NCBI GenBank assembly: GCA_002778195.1
Contig: PCDI01000002.1
Span: 3,299,234 to 3,363,233, forward strand
Length of the DNA: 64,000 nucleotides
From: Raffaelea ambrosiae
Taxonomy: Eukaryota; Ascomycota; Sordariomycetes; Ophiostomatales; Ophiostomataceae
Direction: 5' to 3'
A program made the position numbers and the translations under genes. A model generated the notes under the pieces. That model made no database searches. It worked only from the letters and a program-made list of their open reading frames with translations, and had not been told where the DNA came from. This document shows positions 10,122 to 22,222 of this stretch, one piece after another. Numbering within the stretch: the first letter of the stretch is position 1; every line of letters begins with the position of its first letter.

Positions 10122-12772
10122 AACTGTTTCTTCGGTTCGCTGCGTTTTCTAGAAAATAGAGTTTGCTCGCAGTTCTAAGAAGTGGTGAACTGTGCCACTG
10201 CCCATTTTCCTAATACCTATCCCCTATAACACTAAGCTACAGTGATACACTATAAAAGGCGCAGAAAACGCAGAAAACGCAAGCACTTCATTTTTTTTTT
10301 CTTTTTTCCTGAGCTTTTGCATTTTTAGAACCTGGCCCATTTCAGTGAGGTATGTGGCTGAAGGTGGCCCTAGTTATGGGAATAACGCCTGTGGCACAGT
10401 TGGCCTCGACTGATGATACGGGCGAGAAGCTGGCAGACGAGATGCAGATAGATACGAAGAACGCAACATCCGCATAGACAGAACAGAATGCTCTTTCCCA
10501 AATAGGAACTCCGCTCTGTGTTACGACACATCTACGCAATGAAAGTACGCTGCAGTAAGGAATACACGTTGCGGAAGGTACAAGAGTCTTAATAGGAAGG
10601 AGCGACCACAATCACGTCGTCTTCCTTCCCTTGATCGCTTGAGCAGGTAACAAAGCGTGCTTGTGGACATTTCTACGAATAGAACCAAAAATATCCAGAC
10701 GGAGTACGACAAAACAACGTTGGGGTGGCGCAACGATAAGTATCCCTGCCTACCAAGGCGCGGCGCTTTTCTGCAGTTGCACAAGGAAATTCCCGGTTCC
10801 CGAGATGTTGGTGGCTGTGTTCGCCGTTCGCGTGGTTGGAACTCCTACTTGTACAGTCTTGTACCATGCCGAACAGTTTGCCGAACAGTTGATCAACAAG
10901 ATCCAGTATGATTGGGGATACCATCCCGCCGCAGTCCTCGTTCCTCAACCACTGCGGGATGTGTCTTGGCTTGCCCTCGGCTGACCAAACCAGCAGAGAC
11001 CTGTCTACAGGTGCGGGCGGGTCTTTCCATGACAAGACGTCTGGCATATGCCATGTGTCCAGGTATTTTGCCCAGACTACACCTTTTCGGACTTTTGTCT
11101 TGTTCGTTCAATCACACACAGCCGCGAGCCCACGGTCGCATCTGACTGGTTGATCACAGGTTGCCCCATGGTGTCTCACGGTGGATATCTCACGCGCTCG
11201 TGGACAGAGTTGTCGATCGTTTGGCGAAGGAAAAGTGAAGAGGAAGGGAAATTGTGAACACCCTAAACGGCTGGTTTGAGACATTTCCGTCAGCCCCAAA
11301 ACCTCAACGCACTCTGTCTAGAGGCTCTAACCAGTTGGCTAACTAGTTGGTTCTCTTTTCGTAGGATTTTGAGCAGAATGCCTCCAACTAACAACAAGTT
11401 GGTCCGCAGAGGCCAGAACGCCCGGGCGCAGTGGTTGGATGGGTGGATGAGCACAGCAGTTTTACAATTCCTTTGCCTCGCTACTCGTCTCCTTTTATCC
11501 CGGCTCTAGCTGCCGCATTTCATCCCTTCTCTTGCAGCCTCTCTTGCAGCTGCGCTCCTCTATTACGGTCGTTATGCCCAAGACGGAAGGAGGCCCCAAA
11601 TAGCGGTGGCGAATGATGCTACTGTGCAGACCACCAGAAGAAGCGGCTGATTCCTCGAATGCAACCTTGACAAAAAATAACCTAAGAAAACAAGGCCGGC
11701 CAACAGGCATGGGCACGGCGATGCTTCGACGGCCCAAGTTAATCACAGCAGCAAAAGCCATGCCCAATTCGGTTCTCAAATGCGGGGGAATCGACAGTAT
11801 TGGGTGTTGCTTTTGCAGAGAGAAGCAATTCTGGTCACGCTTAGCGCCCTCTGGCTTGGCTGGACTCCTTCTGCAATCCTGGCCAGGAGTTCTCTGTTTT
11901 CTTTGTCTTCTTGTGTGAACCCGCGCACAGCCCGATACCAAGCCATACCAAGCCGCAGGGGGATGGATTCCAGACTCCAAAATCTGTTCACCGATTGCAT
12001 GTCGTGTCATCAGTCCGGGCTGTCGATGATCAATCCTGCGAAGGGCAGACGTCTGGGTTGGGACCTGCCTGGCGTGGATGGGCGGCTCTACACTCGGCGG
12101 ATTGCAAGCTCAGAGAGGACTATCGTGCCTATTCACCTACCTTCTACGGCCTGGCGCTAGCGCATGGGCAACCAGACATTGGAGCTTGCCGGATGGTCAG
12201 GCTGTCGACGTTGTAGAGGTCGCTGATCCCGCACGTCTTTTTCATCTCAGCCAGTGAGGGAATGGCCTGCGGAATTTGAACATGGGCCACCCTGGAACGC
12301 TGATCCAATCCCGTTCCGGGGCCAATCAGTCGCCCGATGCGCACCACCAGCTGCAGGTCCCGCGCAAACCCATCTCATTGTGGTGGTGGCAGCAGACGAT
12401 GTTCGCATGGGAAATAGCCCCAGATGCTGGACAGCCACTAACAATATGCACAGCTCCTCCCCATGCCAGCATTTGGGGGCCACGGGTACTTTTCTGCAAT
12501 TTCTTTTACTGTTTTTGTGAACGGTCCGGCCGCTTCTTCGGCCCACCCCTGTATAGCCGCATTTGCCGGACGATAATACAGGTTTGGGGCAGACGAGGCC
12601 GCATGGCTAGAGGCGTGGCTATGACAGAAAGAGGTAGTTGAACAGAGAGCTGGTGCCCGGCGGCCTAGGAGGGGCATGTGCAGAAGGAGTGTGGAAAGGT
12701 TGCTCAAAGAGTCATGAGAGAGTGACCGTCCATCCCCCCACCCTCTTCTTCTTCTCATCTTCTCCTCGCGAG

Positions 12773-12780
12773 CATATAAG
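12773..12780 (+). promoter_or_regulatory. Possible TATA box of the PI-PLC-like gene
   Basis: CATATAAG about 175 bp upstream of the ATG at 12952, within a leader that contains no upstream gene. Confidence 0.35.
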
Positions 12781-12951
12781 TCTATGGGTGACGCCCACCC
12801 CGTGCTGGTGGCGCTGGTCGTCTGCCGTCGACGACAGGAGAGCCTTACCACGGGAACAAGCCCACAGTCCAGCCCATTCCTGTACATATATAACAGTCTT
12901 GGACTGAAATAGGCAACGACAACAACCAATACAAAGAGAACAGCTAGCAGC

Positions 12952-14385
12952 ATGCGCTTCTCTGTGGACTCACTGCTCCTCCTCGGAGCCGCCCTGGCTG
13001 GCACGGCCCTTGCCGCTGTTCCGCGACCGCCATCTGAGCGCCGCCAGTCCCGGAGCTGCAACGGGTCGCCGGAGCTCTGTGACCGGGCGTACAGCAACGT
13101 GACGTTTGTCGGCGCGCACGACTCGGCGTTTGTCGGCCCATTGCCCACGCAGAACCAACACGATTCGCTGGCCGACCAGCTGGGCTTGGGCATCCGCTTC
13201 TTGCAGGCGCAGTCACACTCCTGGAACAACGGCATTCACATGTGCCACACGACCTGCATCGAGCTGGACGCCGGGACGCTGAAGAACTACCTGACGCCCA
13301 TCAAGACGTTCCTCGATGCCAACGCCAACGAGGTGGTGACGCTGCTTCTGACCAATGGCGACTCCATTGCCGTGTCCGACTATGCCAGCGTGTTCTCGGA
13401 TGTTGGCCTCGACACGTATGCGTACGCTCCGTCGGGCACGCTTGCTCTGGCGGACTGGCCGACGCTGGGCTCGCTGATCGACAGCGGCAAGCGGTTGATT
13501 GTGTTTATGGGTGAGTGGAGGAAGAGAAACTGGGGGAGACAACCGAGAGAGAGGACAGGGAGACAAAAAGGAGACGAAAAAAGGAAGCCATGTAGATATG
13601 CTAACAGCTCTCCAGATTACCACGCCGACACGTCGTCTGTGAACTACATCCTCGACGAGTTCACCTAGTAAGTTGATGTTAGCCACAGCATGCCGCTTGG
13701 ACATCTCGGAGGCTTACCTGTCCAGCTACTTTGAAACCCCCTATGACACAACCGACGAGAACTTCCCCCAGTGTACCATCGACCGCCCGTCTGGTGCCAG
13801 CGCCGACGGCCGCATGGGCATTGTCAACCACTTCCTGGACTATGAGCTCGACCTCTTTGGCGAGAAGATCCTCATCCCTTTCGAGCTCAAGGCTGGCACC
13901 ACCAACTCGGTGGCGTCCATCACGGCCCAGACAGACATCTGCGTCGGCAACAGTGGTCGCGTGCCCAACGTTGTTCTTGTAAGTGCAGCTCCATCTTTTT
14001 TTTCTTCCCTTGTCTCTCTTGGTTGGAAATCCCCCAAATGGACGCAAACTGCAAGGAAAGGACCGGCACAGCCACCTCGCGGCCCGTCCACGCCCGGTTC
14101 ATGTCCGTCAGTAGTGCATTTCTGTACTGCTGTGCGGGATGTGATCAGGGCGGGTGGCTGTGCCAGGACCTGCTCGGTAAAGGCCGTTTTGTCTCGTTTG
14201 TCTGGTTTTATTTTTATTTTTATTTTTTTTCTGCTGCCACGCCCCGTTTCTGGCCTTCTAGAAGGGAAATGGAAGTAAGATGCCAGGATCATTTCATGGT
14301 CAAAGTGCTGACCATCCGATCACAGCTCGACTACGTTGACAAGGGCGCCCCGTTAGATGCCCAGAACCAGCTAAACGGCCTGTAG
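12952..14385 (+). CDS. Secreted PI-PLC X-domain-like phosphodiesterase
   Basis: CDS join(12952..13510,13616..13667,13726..13978,14326..14385), 307 aa; the lengths sum to an exact frame. A signal peptide (MRFSVDSLLLLGAALAGTALA) precedes a Cys-containing TIM-barrel of the PLC-like phosphodiesterase superfamily. VTFVGAHDSAFVG holds the first catalytic His and MCHTTC the second; DANANEVVTLLL and KRLIVFMDYHAD are barrel strands. The splice joins give FMDYHAD, DEFTYYFETPYDTT and NVVLLDYVDKG, all continuous with the family. Fungal members are extracellular and resemble bacterial PI-PLC, but the substrate of this subgroup is not established. No GPI or membrane anchor is visible at the C-terminus (NQLNGL). 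Exon 2 is only 52 nt. The last intron (347 nt) is unusually long and T-rich. Confidence 0.9.
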
Positions 14386-15101
14386 CCACTGATGGTGAGC
14401 AGAGCCGCCCACGTGTGCCGTCCCAGCGCCCCCAAAAGGCCGACCCGCTAATTTATGCTTGTCAGGCAATGACTTAACTACACTAATACCACTGCCTATT
14501 CCCGCACCTGTATATATCATTCTTGCCTTTCCACCCCCCATTTCCTTTTGTCATTAGCGTATGTTCTGTCTGGGTCACCGAGCGAGGCAGTGTGCCTTGC
14601 CTGCCATCACGCCTGCCTTCTCTTTTCCTTCTTTTGCTGTTCTCTTCTGCCAATCTGCCTCCTTCGCCCGTTCGCCTTCTTTGCCGGGGCTCCGCACTCC
14701 AAGCTTGCCCAGTCGGAGACCGAATATTGGGTCGTGTGGTATTTGTGCTTACTGCCCGTTTCCTGTGCCGTCGGCAGCTTCAGTTGTGGCCGAGCTGGCT
14801 GTTTCTCCTGTTTCGCCTCAAACCTACCACTCTTTTTTTTTGGGTCTTTGCCTTTCTTGGATCTCATGTAAATACTGTCGCGTGCTCTTGTACATAGCAA
14901 ACAGCTGCCTACTTGTCACACACACATATATATATATATTGACTTTGTGTCTGGACTTACTCTTGTTGCTCTTCTATCCATCAACCTCACAGAACCCCAT
15001 GTTGACGACTGTATAACGCTTGTAATGAGCAGTCGCTTGCGACTGCTTCACTCCTTAACAGACAACACTTCTTCCTCTCAATTCTTCCTTCTCTCTCGGA
15101 T
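14386..15101. promoter_or_regulatory. Intergenic region and pyrimidine-rich leader of the CorA-like gene
   Basis: Region between two plus-strand genes. 14520-14870 is C/T-rich on the plus strand and a (TA)n run lies at about 14926-14938. It probably holds the 3' UTR of the PLC-like gene and the promoter/5' UTR of the next. No gene seen. Confidence 0.45.
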
Positions 15102-17269
15102 ATGAACAAGATGCAGTTCGGTCTGGGATTCAAGGACGGCAGCATGCTCGCCGAAGAGGCCGAGTCCACCAAGGACTGGCTCGCAGGCAGCAGCCCCTAC
15201 CAGGCTTTCGTCGAGTCCTTTCACCACTCAGATCCTCGGCTGCGCAGCCGCGACCCCAAAGCTGTCACGGAAAAGATATCCTGGGACGACAGCCATAGCC
15301 GGGTCGTCATCCTGGAGATGGGCGCCGACGGCACCTTTGGCGAAGTCACCGAGTGTTCCGACGTCGAAAGCCTGCACACCCAGCTTGCCAGGATCCACAC
15401 CGCCAAAAAGGCAACGGCATCAGAACGGCGCAAGAGGGCAGGCTGCAGCATTGCCAACAACGCCAGCTCCGGACGCCGCAGCCACAGGACGCTCTACATC
15501 CTGGAGGGCATGGGTCCTGGGTTTGTCGGCCTGCTCGGTGAGCACCTGGGCCTGCACCCATCGGCCTTCCTGGACCACGAGCGTGTCATCGTCATGAACA
15601 CAGCTGGTCAAGGCGAGAGCGACGGCATGTTGTTGCCGTCCCTGTCATGCCCGACGTCGTTCACCAGCCGGCACACCGAGCAGCGCCATGTCACGATGAA
15701 GTACTTTGAGACGCTGCAGTTCGACTGCTGCCCAGACAACTTCCGCCTCGTCTGCGGCGACACAGGTCGGCACATTGGCGTATCCCGCGTGGATGGCGAG
15801 TTTGTGGACGTGGGCGTCGTCCGCAGGAAGTGCACACTGTGGACCCGACGGACTGCCGACGACGACTGGGACTGTAAGTTGGTGTCTCCCCTCTATGGAG
15901 ACTCCTTGACTCCATCAGATACACTAACATGGAGACTCTGCCAGGTCTGGTCCTCTGCGATCCTCCTGTCACCAGTGTTCGCACGGGCTTCGAGTACCGC
16001 GATCGCTCCCACGTCAAGACGCAGCCATACCAGGGCGGCTATGTGGACTTTGTTCCCCAGTGGGCGCAGATCCGGCGCAACGAACACGGCGGTGGCAGGC
16101 GCTCTGGCCCGCCACGCACCTGCTTCCTCGACGACCTGGTCTACTACCTGCAGGAGCATGCGGGCGACCTCGTCGTGCACGGCGCCTACGCGTCGTCGCC
16201 TCTGGCTGCCATGGTCGACCCGGACATTGTCATTGGCACCTTTGTGCGCAAGATTGTGGCCTCGCACTACTATAAGTTGGCCGGTCACGTTCGCGCCGTC
16301 CTCTCGGGTGCCCAGCGGGCTCTCAGCCGCAAGCACGACCTCGCTTCACTCCCCATGGAGAAGGTGGAGGAGCTCTGGAGTGACACGCAGGCGTCGGAGC
16401 GGCGTGTTGGCGAGTATGGCGAGGACCTGGAAGCCAGCATGCTGAAGCTGGGCATCCCGCTCGACAAGCCCACCCCAGGACGGGCAGCTGCCTCGACCCC
16501 TTCCACCTCGTCGTCCCTGATCAACCACCACTCGCCCTCGGCCCTCTCCTTGGCTGGTCCTGCTACCTGCCTGACACCCTCGTCACCCTCTCTCAAGTCG
16601 ACGGCTATGCCCGTTCACCAAACCCTGTCGTCCCAGATCCGAAGAACTCCCGAGTCTCTGCAGTCCCCCGAGATGTATCCCATACACAGCCGCACCGGCA
16701 CCAACACAACACTCGTTGCTGACAACACCGACATGGACTGCGACGACGACGACACCGACACTGATGAAGACGCGTCCGAAGAGGACAGGCGCGAGCGCCA
16801 GGACGAGCTCCGAGCCTGGCTCGACGTCACCGTCGACTACCAGTTCCTGCTGCTGCGCTTCCGCGAGCTGCGCCACCGCACCGAGTGTCTCAACTCGGCT
16901 GTCACCGGCCTGGCCTCCATCACCGGCAACCGGCAGGCCTACCACGAGCAGCAGCTCGCCCTCGAGACGGCCAAGCGCAGCATCCGCGAGGCCAAGAGCT
17001 CCAAGGCCGTCACGCTGCTCGGCCTCATCTTCATCCCGCTCGCCTACACGAGCTCCGTCTTCAGCATGACCGAGCCCTACGGGCCCGGCGGCAGCGAGTT
17101 CTGGCAGTACTTTGCCGCGTCCGTGCCGCTGATCGCCATCGTCCTCGTGGCCTTTTACATCCTGGATGCCGGCTACACCGACGACGGGACGAGCTGGTCG
17201 CTGGCCGTGTTTCTGCGAACGGTGAAGCACCGGTTTTCGAGGTCACCAAGTCGAGGAGGAGGGAAATGA
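15102..17269 (+). CDS. CorA-like Mg2+ transporter family membrane protein lacking the GMN motif
   Basis: CDS join(15102..15873,15945..17269), 698 aa. The 71-nt intron has donor GTAAGT, branch CACTAAC and acceptor CAG; joining gives DWDCLVLCDPP. The long soluble N-terminal part resembles fungal CorA-like proteins with an FLDDLVYYLQEH block near residue 330. A Ser/Thr-rich linker and an acidic Asp/Glu stretch (nt 16735-16790) come next, then a long helix (YQFLLLRFRELRHRTE) leading into two C-terminal membrane segments at about 612-635 and 641-668. Where CorA has YGMN after TM1, this protein reads VFSMTE, so the selectivity signature is absent. That is common in fungal paralogues and leaves ion specificity, or transport itself, open. 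The ATG at 15102 is followed by a second ATG three codons later. Confidence 0.82.
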
Positions 17270-17948
17270 AACCAACGGACCGATTTCGACAAGGGTGAAT
17301 TTTCCCCCCCTTCTCGCAGTCGTTGCCGTCTGTAGATTCTTTGTATAACAGTATCAGGCTTGACTTTTTTTGTCCTTTCGTGTTCTATTTTTGTTCTTTT
17401 CCCTGTATTTCTTCGACCTTGTTTATAATACCTCTCTTGTTATTTTCTCTGTACTTGTAGATTCATAATACCGGCGTTTTAATGAAAGGAAATCATAGGC
17501 ATTAGTTATGTCATGTTCTACCCACGTGACTTTCCACGTGCTTTACACCTAAGGGCATATACTATCCACGCACTCATATTCATTGATAGTTCTCGTCGAG
17601 CCAGTCCGCCTCGACAATACTCGTGACATGAGACCACAAAGAAAACTTGATGATAATAGTCAGCGACAGTGAACGATTAATAGTAGTTACTATGTATTGC
17701 CTGCAAGCCGCCGAGCTCGTGCTGGACTTAGCGCACCCCACTTTAACAGCTGCAGTGCACGGGCCATCTAACAGTGCTGGACCTCCTGGCGCATTTCCAA
17801 AAAGTTCACGTTTCCCATCCAGGCGAGCCATCAAGGACAAACGACGGGACCCCCAGACAACATCGATCCCAACTTATGCGTCCCCAGCGGTAGAGTCACC
17901 CGGTGGACAAACGAACAGTCTGTCTCACACCGTGTACTGGGAGACGCC
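17270..17948. other. Intergenic region between CorA-like and TAF8 genes
   Basis: T-rich 3' UTR-like sequence to about 17470, then a mixed region with one TACTATGTA motif (17688-17696). No gene seen. Confidence 0.5.
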
Positions 17949-19831
17949 ATGCCACCTCCCCACTCGACCGTCCCAAAGCCAACGATGGCCGACCGGGACG
18001 GCTCCACGGCCTCCTCGCGACGGTCACCAGAAGTCAAGGCAGAACCGGGCAGTCCGAGCAGTGATGATAGCGATGCTCCGATGAGCAAACGGGTACGGGC
18101 CAGCGTATCCAAAGAACGCTCCGCCCGAGACGATGCCGACCCATACGGCTTCCCCAGAGACGAAAAGCTCGTCAAACGAGCGCCCAAATCGCCCTTCACG
18201 GTCCTAAAGAAGCCATCAGGCGTGCCATCCAAGTCAGCCTCCGTCACACCTTCGAACGCGCCGTCGAATACACGCACGAACGAGCAGGATACGGAGATGG
18301 AAGACGCGCCCGGCGTCAACGAAACAGCGGCAAACACGCGTCCTCTGGCAACAGCACGGCAAACGGCGACAGAATCCGCCGACGTGGTGATGGCAGGGAC
18401 AGACGAAAGTGAGCGGCCGCTGAAGGGAGTCAAAACCATACCCAAGCCGCCATCAGCAGAACAAGTCGGGACAAAGAAACCTCCCGAAGACCAACGCACC
18501 GAAACAAAACCAAACACGCCCCCGATCAAATCTTCCGCCACGCCCGAACTTCAACTACCACCACCACCACCACCACCACAAACAACAAAAGCATCCACAC
18601 TCCCATTACGAAAACCAAACAAGCTGAAGCGTCTCAGAGAGCTACACAAGGACGAAATGCTGCAAGAGGAGGAACCACCGCAGAAGGTGCCGTCCATGGA
18701 CGAGCAGGCACGCGACGGCCTGCGCCGGGCGCTGGTCCTGGCTCTCGACCACGTCGGCTTCTCGTCAGCCACCAACGAGGCTCTGGAGAGCTTCCTCTGC
18801 TTGACCGAAACATGTAAGGACCAGAACGAACCCTTTTTTTTCTTTTTCTTTTTTTTTGGTTCGTCTGATATAGTACCGCAGAAAGCTGACATTCAAACCC
18901 AGACATGCAGTCGCTGGCCGAAGATGTCACGCACTTTGCCTTTGCCGCCCGCCGCAACCAGCCTCTTCCAGCCGACTTTGATGTCTCGTTGGCCCGCTTC
19001 AACCTGCGCACGTCGGCTCTGCGGCCACACCTGCGCAACCCCGTGGCCAAGTCCAAGCTGCAGCCGACCTACTTTGACCCCCTCGCACGCCACCCGGGCC
19101 AGGGCGGTGATCTGCCGCTGTTGGCCGAGGAGCTCAGCGGTAAGGCCGAGAAGGACGCCAAGGCCTACATTCCGTCTGGGTTTCCCGATTTCCCCAGCAT
19201 CCACACGTACCGCCACACGCCTGTGGACGTCGACTCTGTCACCGTCAAGGGCAGCGGCCTGCGCTACGACGACGGGACGGCCGTGGTGTTTTCCGACGAC
19301 GAGGGCGCCGAGGAGACCCAGTTCACCGTCGCGTCCAATGCGACCACGCTGACAGCGACGGGCGGTGGTGCCGCCACCGCCGCCGCCGCCGCTCTTGACG
19401 GCATCAACGGCAGTGTCAACGGCGCTGGTATCATCGAGAGCAGCGGCAGCAACCTACGCAGCGATCCTAAGCGCATCCGCGAAGCTGCTGCAGTCGAGGC
19501 CAAACAGGCTGAAGAGGCTCTGCGTGGCCTGATGCGCGCCAGCAAGATCAACAAGTTGAAGGAGGTGCGGTCCAGCGCGGAACGCAGCAAGCTAAACAAG
19601 CAGCGGTTTTCCCTGTGGGAATTGGCCATGCGGGAGCTCATAGAGGATGCCAAGGGAGCTGGCAGCGGTGGTGGTGGCAATGCGTCGCAGTCTCGGTCTC
19701 TGATTCTGAACAAGGCCGCTCTTAGGGAAGAGATTGCCGACCAGAGCATGATGGTCAACGCCGACAAGTCGTTCCACCGAAAAGAGATTCCGCGGATTGC
19801 CAAGAAGTCGAAACAGAAAGCTTCCGGTTGA
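17949..19831 (+). CDS. taf8: TFIID subunit TAF8
   Basis: CDS join(17949..18813,18903..19831), 597 aa. The intron (GTAAGG...CCCAG, with a long T tract) joins LCLTET to YMQSLAEDV. Residues about 249-330 form a Bromo-associated histone fold (RDGLRRALVLALDHVGFSSA, MQSLAEDVTHFAFAARR). Residues about 370-400 carry the TAF8 C-terminal signature GFPDFPSIHTYRHTP, which in human TAF8 lies in the segment that contacts the TAF2 side of TFIID. TAF8 pairs with TAF10 in the promoter-recognition complex of RNA polymerase II. The first about 245 residues are disordered (Ser/Pro/Thr/Lys with a short poly-Pro run), longer than in animal TAF8. An alternative start at MADRDG (17985) would shorten it by 12 residues. 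Confidence 0.92.
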
Positions 19832-20514
19832 AAGGATTGGGGCCGGGGGCCGGTACGGCATCCCATAACGGAGTGTGGATGTACATACCTTGAAACCATC
19901 AAGAAACAGCGAGGGAAACGCATCATCACCATGGAGTTTTGGGGGGAAGGGGTTTTTACGGGACACCTGGATTGAGCGGATACAAACGCAGAATATACCC
20001 TACAAGACAAGGTCCGCATCAAATGATTAATTTTGCCTCTCTTTTCCTGTTCCAGCATCCGCCTCTTCCCTGGATACTGTCCTTATTCAAAGCGGCCTGG
20101 CACCTGCCGGCAGCTGGCAGGCCGGAATTTAGACTGGTGCTTGCCACGTGACCAACTCTGACAGCTGGAAAGGCTAGCCTCTCTGGACTGTGGCAATTCT
20201 CTCCTGTCATTGGCCAAAACCCCACCCCTCACCTTCTTTTCCCCGTTGGCCTGGCTCTTTGGCCCTAACTCGGAATTTTGGTGTCTGCACAAAAAAAATT
20301 TCCACCCCAAGCCGTGAATTCGCGCCCTAAGGCCCAGCTCTTTTTTCCCTGTTCCGCTTTTTTTGCTGTGATATTTTTTTTTACTATTGTGTTGACTTGG
20401 CTTGGGCTCCTCCGACAATTTCGTTGCACTCTCTCTTTTCTTCTCCTTCTTTCGAACCACGACGAAACCCCGTGTCTTTCCACCCTCCGATTCTCCCGTT
20501 CATAATCGACAATC
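19832..20514. promoter_or_regulatory. TAF8-RACK1 intergenic region with pyrimidine-rich RACK1 leader
   Basis: The stretch 20330-20510 is T/C-rich just before the RACK1 ATG, typical of highly expressed translation-related genes in fungi. No gene seen. Confidence 0.5.
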
Positions 20515-22222
20515 ATGTCTGAGCAGCTCATCCTCAAGGGCACCCTCGAGGGCCACGTACGTTCCATCCACCACCATCACCAGTTTTCAAGTTTCTTGGG
20601 GAGGGGCAGAAACAAAGAAGAGGAGGAGTGTGTGTCAATCTGGGGTGCATCTTGTGGAGGCGCTGTCTTTTCTACTGGGACTGTGGAAGTTCTGCAGGTC
20701 CAGGTGAAAAGGGGGAGGGACTTCCAGCGATTGCTATCTCGAGATTTTCATGCTTGGGGGGGCTGTGCGGCTGGATATATCTGACGAACAAATGGAGAAA
20801 CAATTGAACTTTTTTCGGCTAACATATTTGCGATGAAACAGAATGGCTGGGTCACGAGCTTGGCCACCTCGATTGAGAAGTGAGAAACGATCCGATCCGG
20901 GAGACTGAAGGGGACGGGGGGATGCTTTTGGGAGGAGGATGAAAAAAAAAGCTTGGGAACATTCCTGGGAGTTGATATATGGACGAAATGCTCACACATG
21001 TCTCTTCTTCTTCTTCACAGCCCGAACATGCTCCTGTCCGCCTCCCGCGACAAGACGCTCATCATCTGGAACCTGACGCGCGACGAGTCCCAGTACGGCT
21101 ACCCGAAGCGCTCGCTGCACGGCCACTCGCACATTGTGTCGGACTGCGTGATCTCGTCGGACGGCGCCTACGCCCTGTCGGCCTCATGGGACAAGACCCT
21201 GCGCCTGTGGGAGCTCGCCACCGGCACCACCACCCGGCGGTTCGTCGGCCACACTAACGATGTGCTGTCCGTCTCCTTCTCCGCCGACAACCGCCAGATC
21301 GTCTCGGGCTCGCGCGACCGGACCATCAAGCTGTGGAACACCCTGGGCGACTGCAAGTACACCATCACCGACAAGGGCCACACCGACTGGGTCTCGACTG
21401 TCCGCTTCTCGCCCAACCCGCAGAACCCGGTCATTGTCTCTGCCGGCTGGGACAAGCTCGTGAAGGTGAGTTTTTTTTTTGGTTATTCTGCCTCCCTACA
21501 ATTGGGGGGTATTTTTTTGCCCACCGTCATCTCCCCCTTTTCACATGATGCTTTATAATTTTATAAAAGTATTTGCTACTTCAGAGCCGGCTTCAAACCG
21601 GCCATGAGACAAACATACACCATTCTGATGAAAAAAAAAAATTGGCAACACGAATTATTTTTGTTATTTGTGTTCGACACTTTTTTTTTCGTTGTTTTGG
21701 GGGTTTTTCATAATTTGCCAGTCGTTCTTTTTTTTGGGTTTCGCTTTGCCAGCACAAGTTTGACTAACGCTGTGAAACCTTCTCTGCTTCTCTTAGGTCT
21801 GGGAGCTCTCGACCTGCAAGCTGCAGACTGACCACATTGGCCACTCTGGCTACATCAACACCGTCACCATCTCCCCCGATGGCTCGCTGTGCGCCTCGGG
21901 CGGCAAGGACGGCACCACCATGCTGTGGGATCTGAACGAGTCCAAGCACCTGTACTCGCTCAACGCCAACGACGAGATCCACGCTCTCGTCTTCTCGCCC
22001 AACCGCTACTGGCTGTGCGCTGCCACCGCCTCCAGCATCATCATCTTTGACCTGGAGAAGAAGAGCAAGGTCGACGAGCTCAAGCCCGAGTTCCAGGCCG
22101 TCGGCAAGAAGAGCCGCGAGCCCGAGTGTGTCTCCCTGGCCTGGAGCGCCGATGGCCAGACCCTGTTCGCCGGCTACACCGACAACATCATCCGCGCCTG
22201 GGGTGTCATGTCAAGAGCATAA
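20515..22222 (+). CDS. cpc-2: RACK1 (CPC-2/Asc1), ribosome-associated WD40 protein
   Basis: CDS join(20515..20556,20842..20879,21021..21465,21797..22222), 316 aa, the expected length of fungal RACK1. It opens MSEQLILKGTLEGH, then NGWVTSLATSIE and NPNMLLSASRDKTLIIW, and continues through seven WD repeats with typical GH...WD spacing (SASWDKTLRLWEL, SGSRDRTIKLWNT, SAGWDKLVKVWEL, SGGKDGTTMLWDL, AGYTDNIIRAWGV). RACK1 sits on the 40S head near the mRNA exit site and links signalling to translation; the Neurospora gene cpc-2 is needed for general amino-acid control. All three introns begin GT and end AG. Exon 2 is only 38 nt. The third intron contains a C/D snoRNA (separate entry), the same kind of host relation as yeast ASC1 with snR24. 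Confidence 0.97.
21538..21634 (+). ncRNA. snR24: C/D-box snoRNA of the U24/snR24 type, in RACK1 intron 3
   Basis: Inside the intron at 21466-21796. A perfect 6-bp terminal stem (TTTTCA at 21538-21543 with TGAAAA at 21629-21634) brackets a C box ATGATGC (21545-21551, one mismatch to RUGAUGA) and a D box CTGA (21625-21628). Internally there is ATTTGCTACTTCAGA (21571-21585), the guide plus D' region I recall from yeast snR24 and close to human U24, and a C' box ATGAGAC (21604-21610). A short inverted repeat (GCCGGC...ACCGGC) separates D' and C'. U24 directs 2'-O-methylation at neighbouring sites in 25S/28S rRNA. The length (about 97 nt) fits. Mature ends are inferred. Confidence 0.85.

Larger units (their letters stand above)
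8966..12951. other. Gene-poor region
   Basis: About 4 kb without a convincing gene. Open frames here (for example 10342-10611 and 11495-12010 on the minus strand, 11780-12160 on the plus strand) have random composition, no recognisable motif and no family-like splice continuity. It contains CAAAAA repeats (about 9680-9700), a tRNA-like relic (10081-10121) and an isolated TATAAAAG (about 10252-10259) followed by a short AAAACGCAG duplication with no obvious product downstream. Confidence 0.5.
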
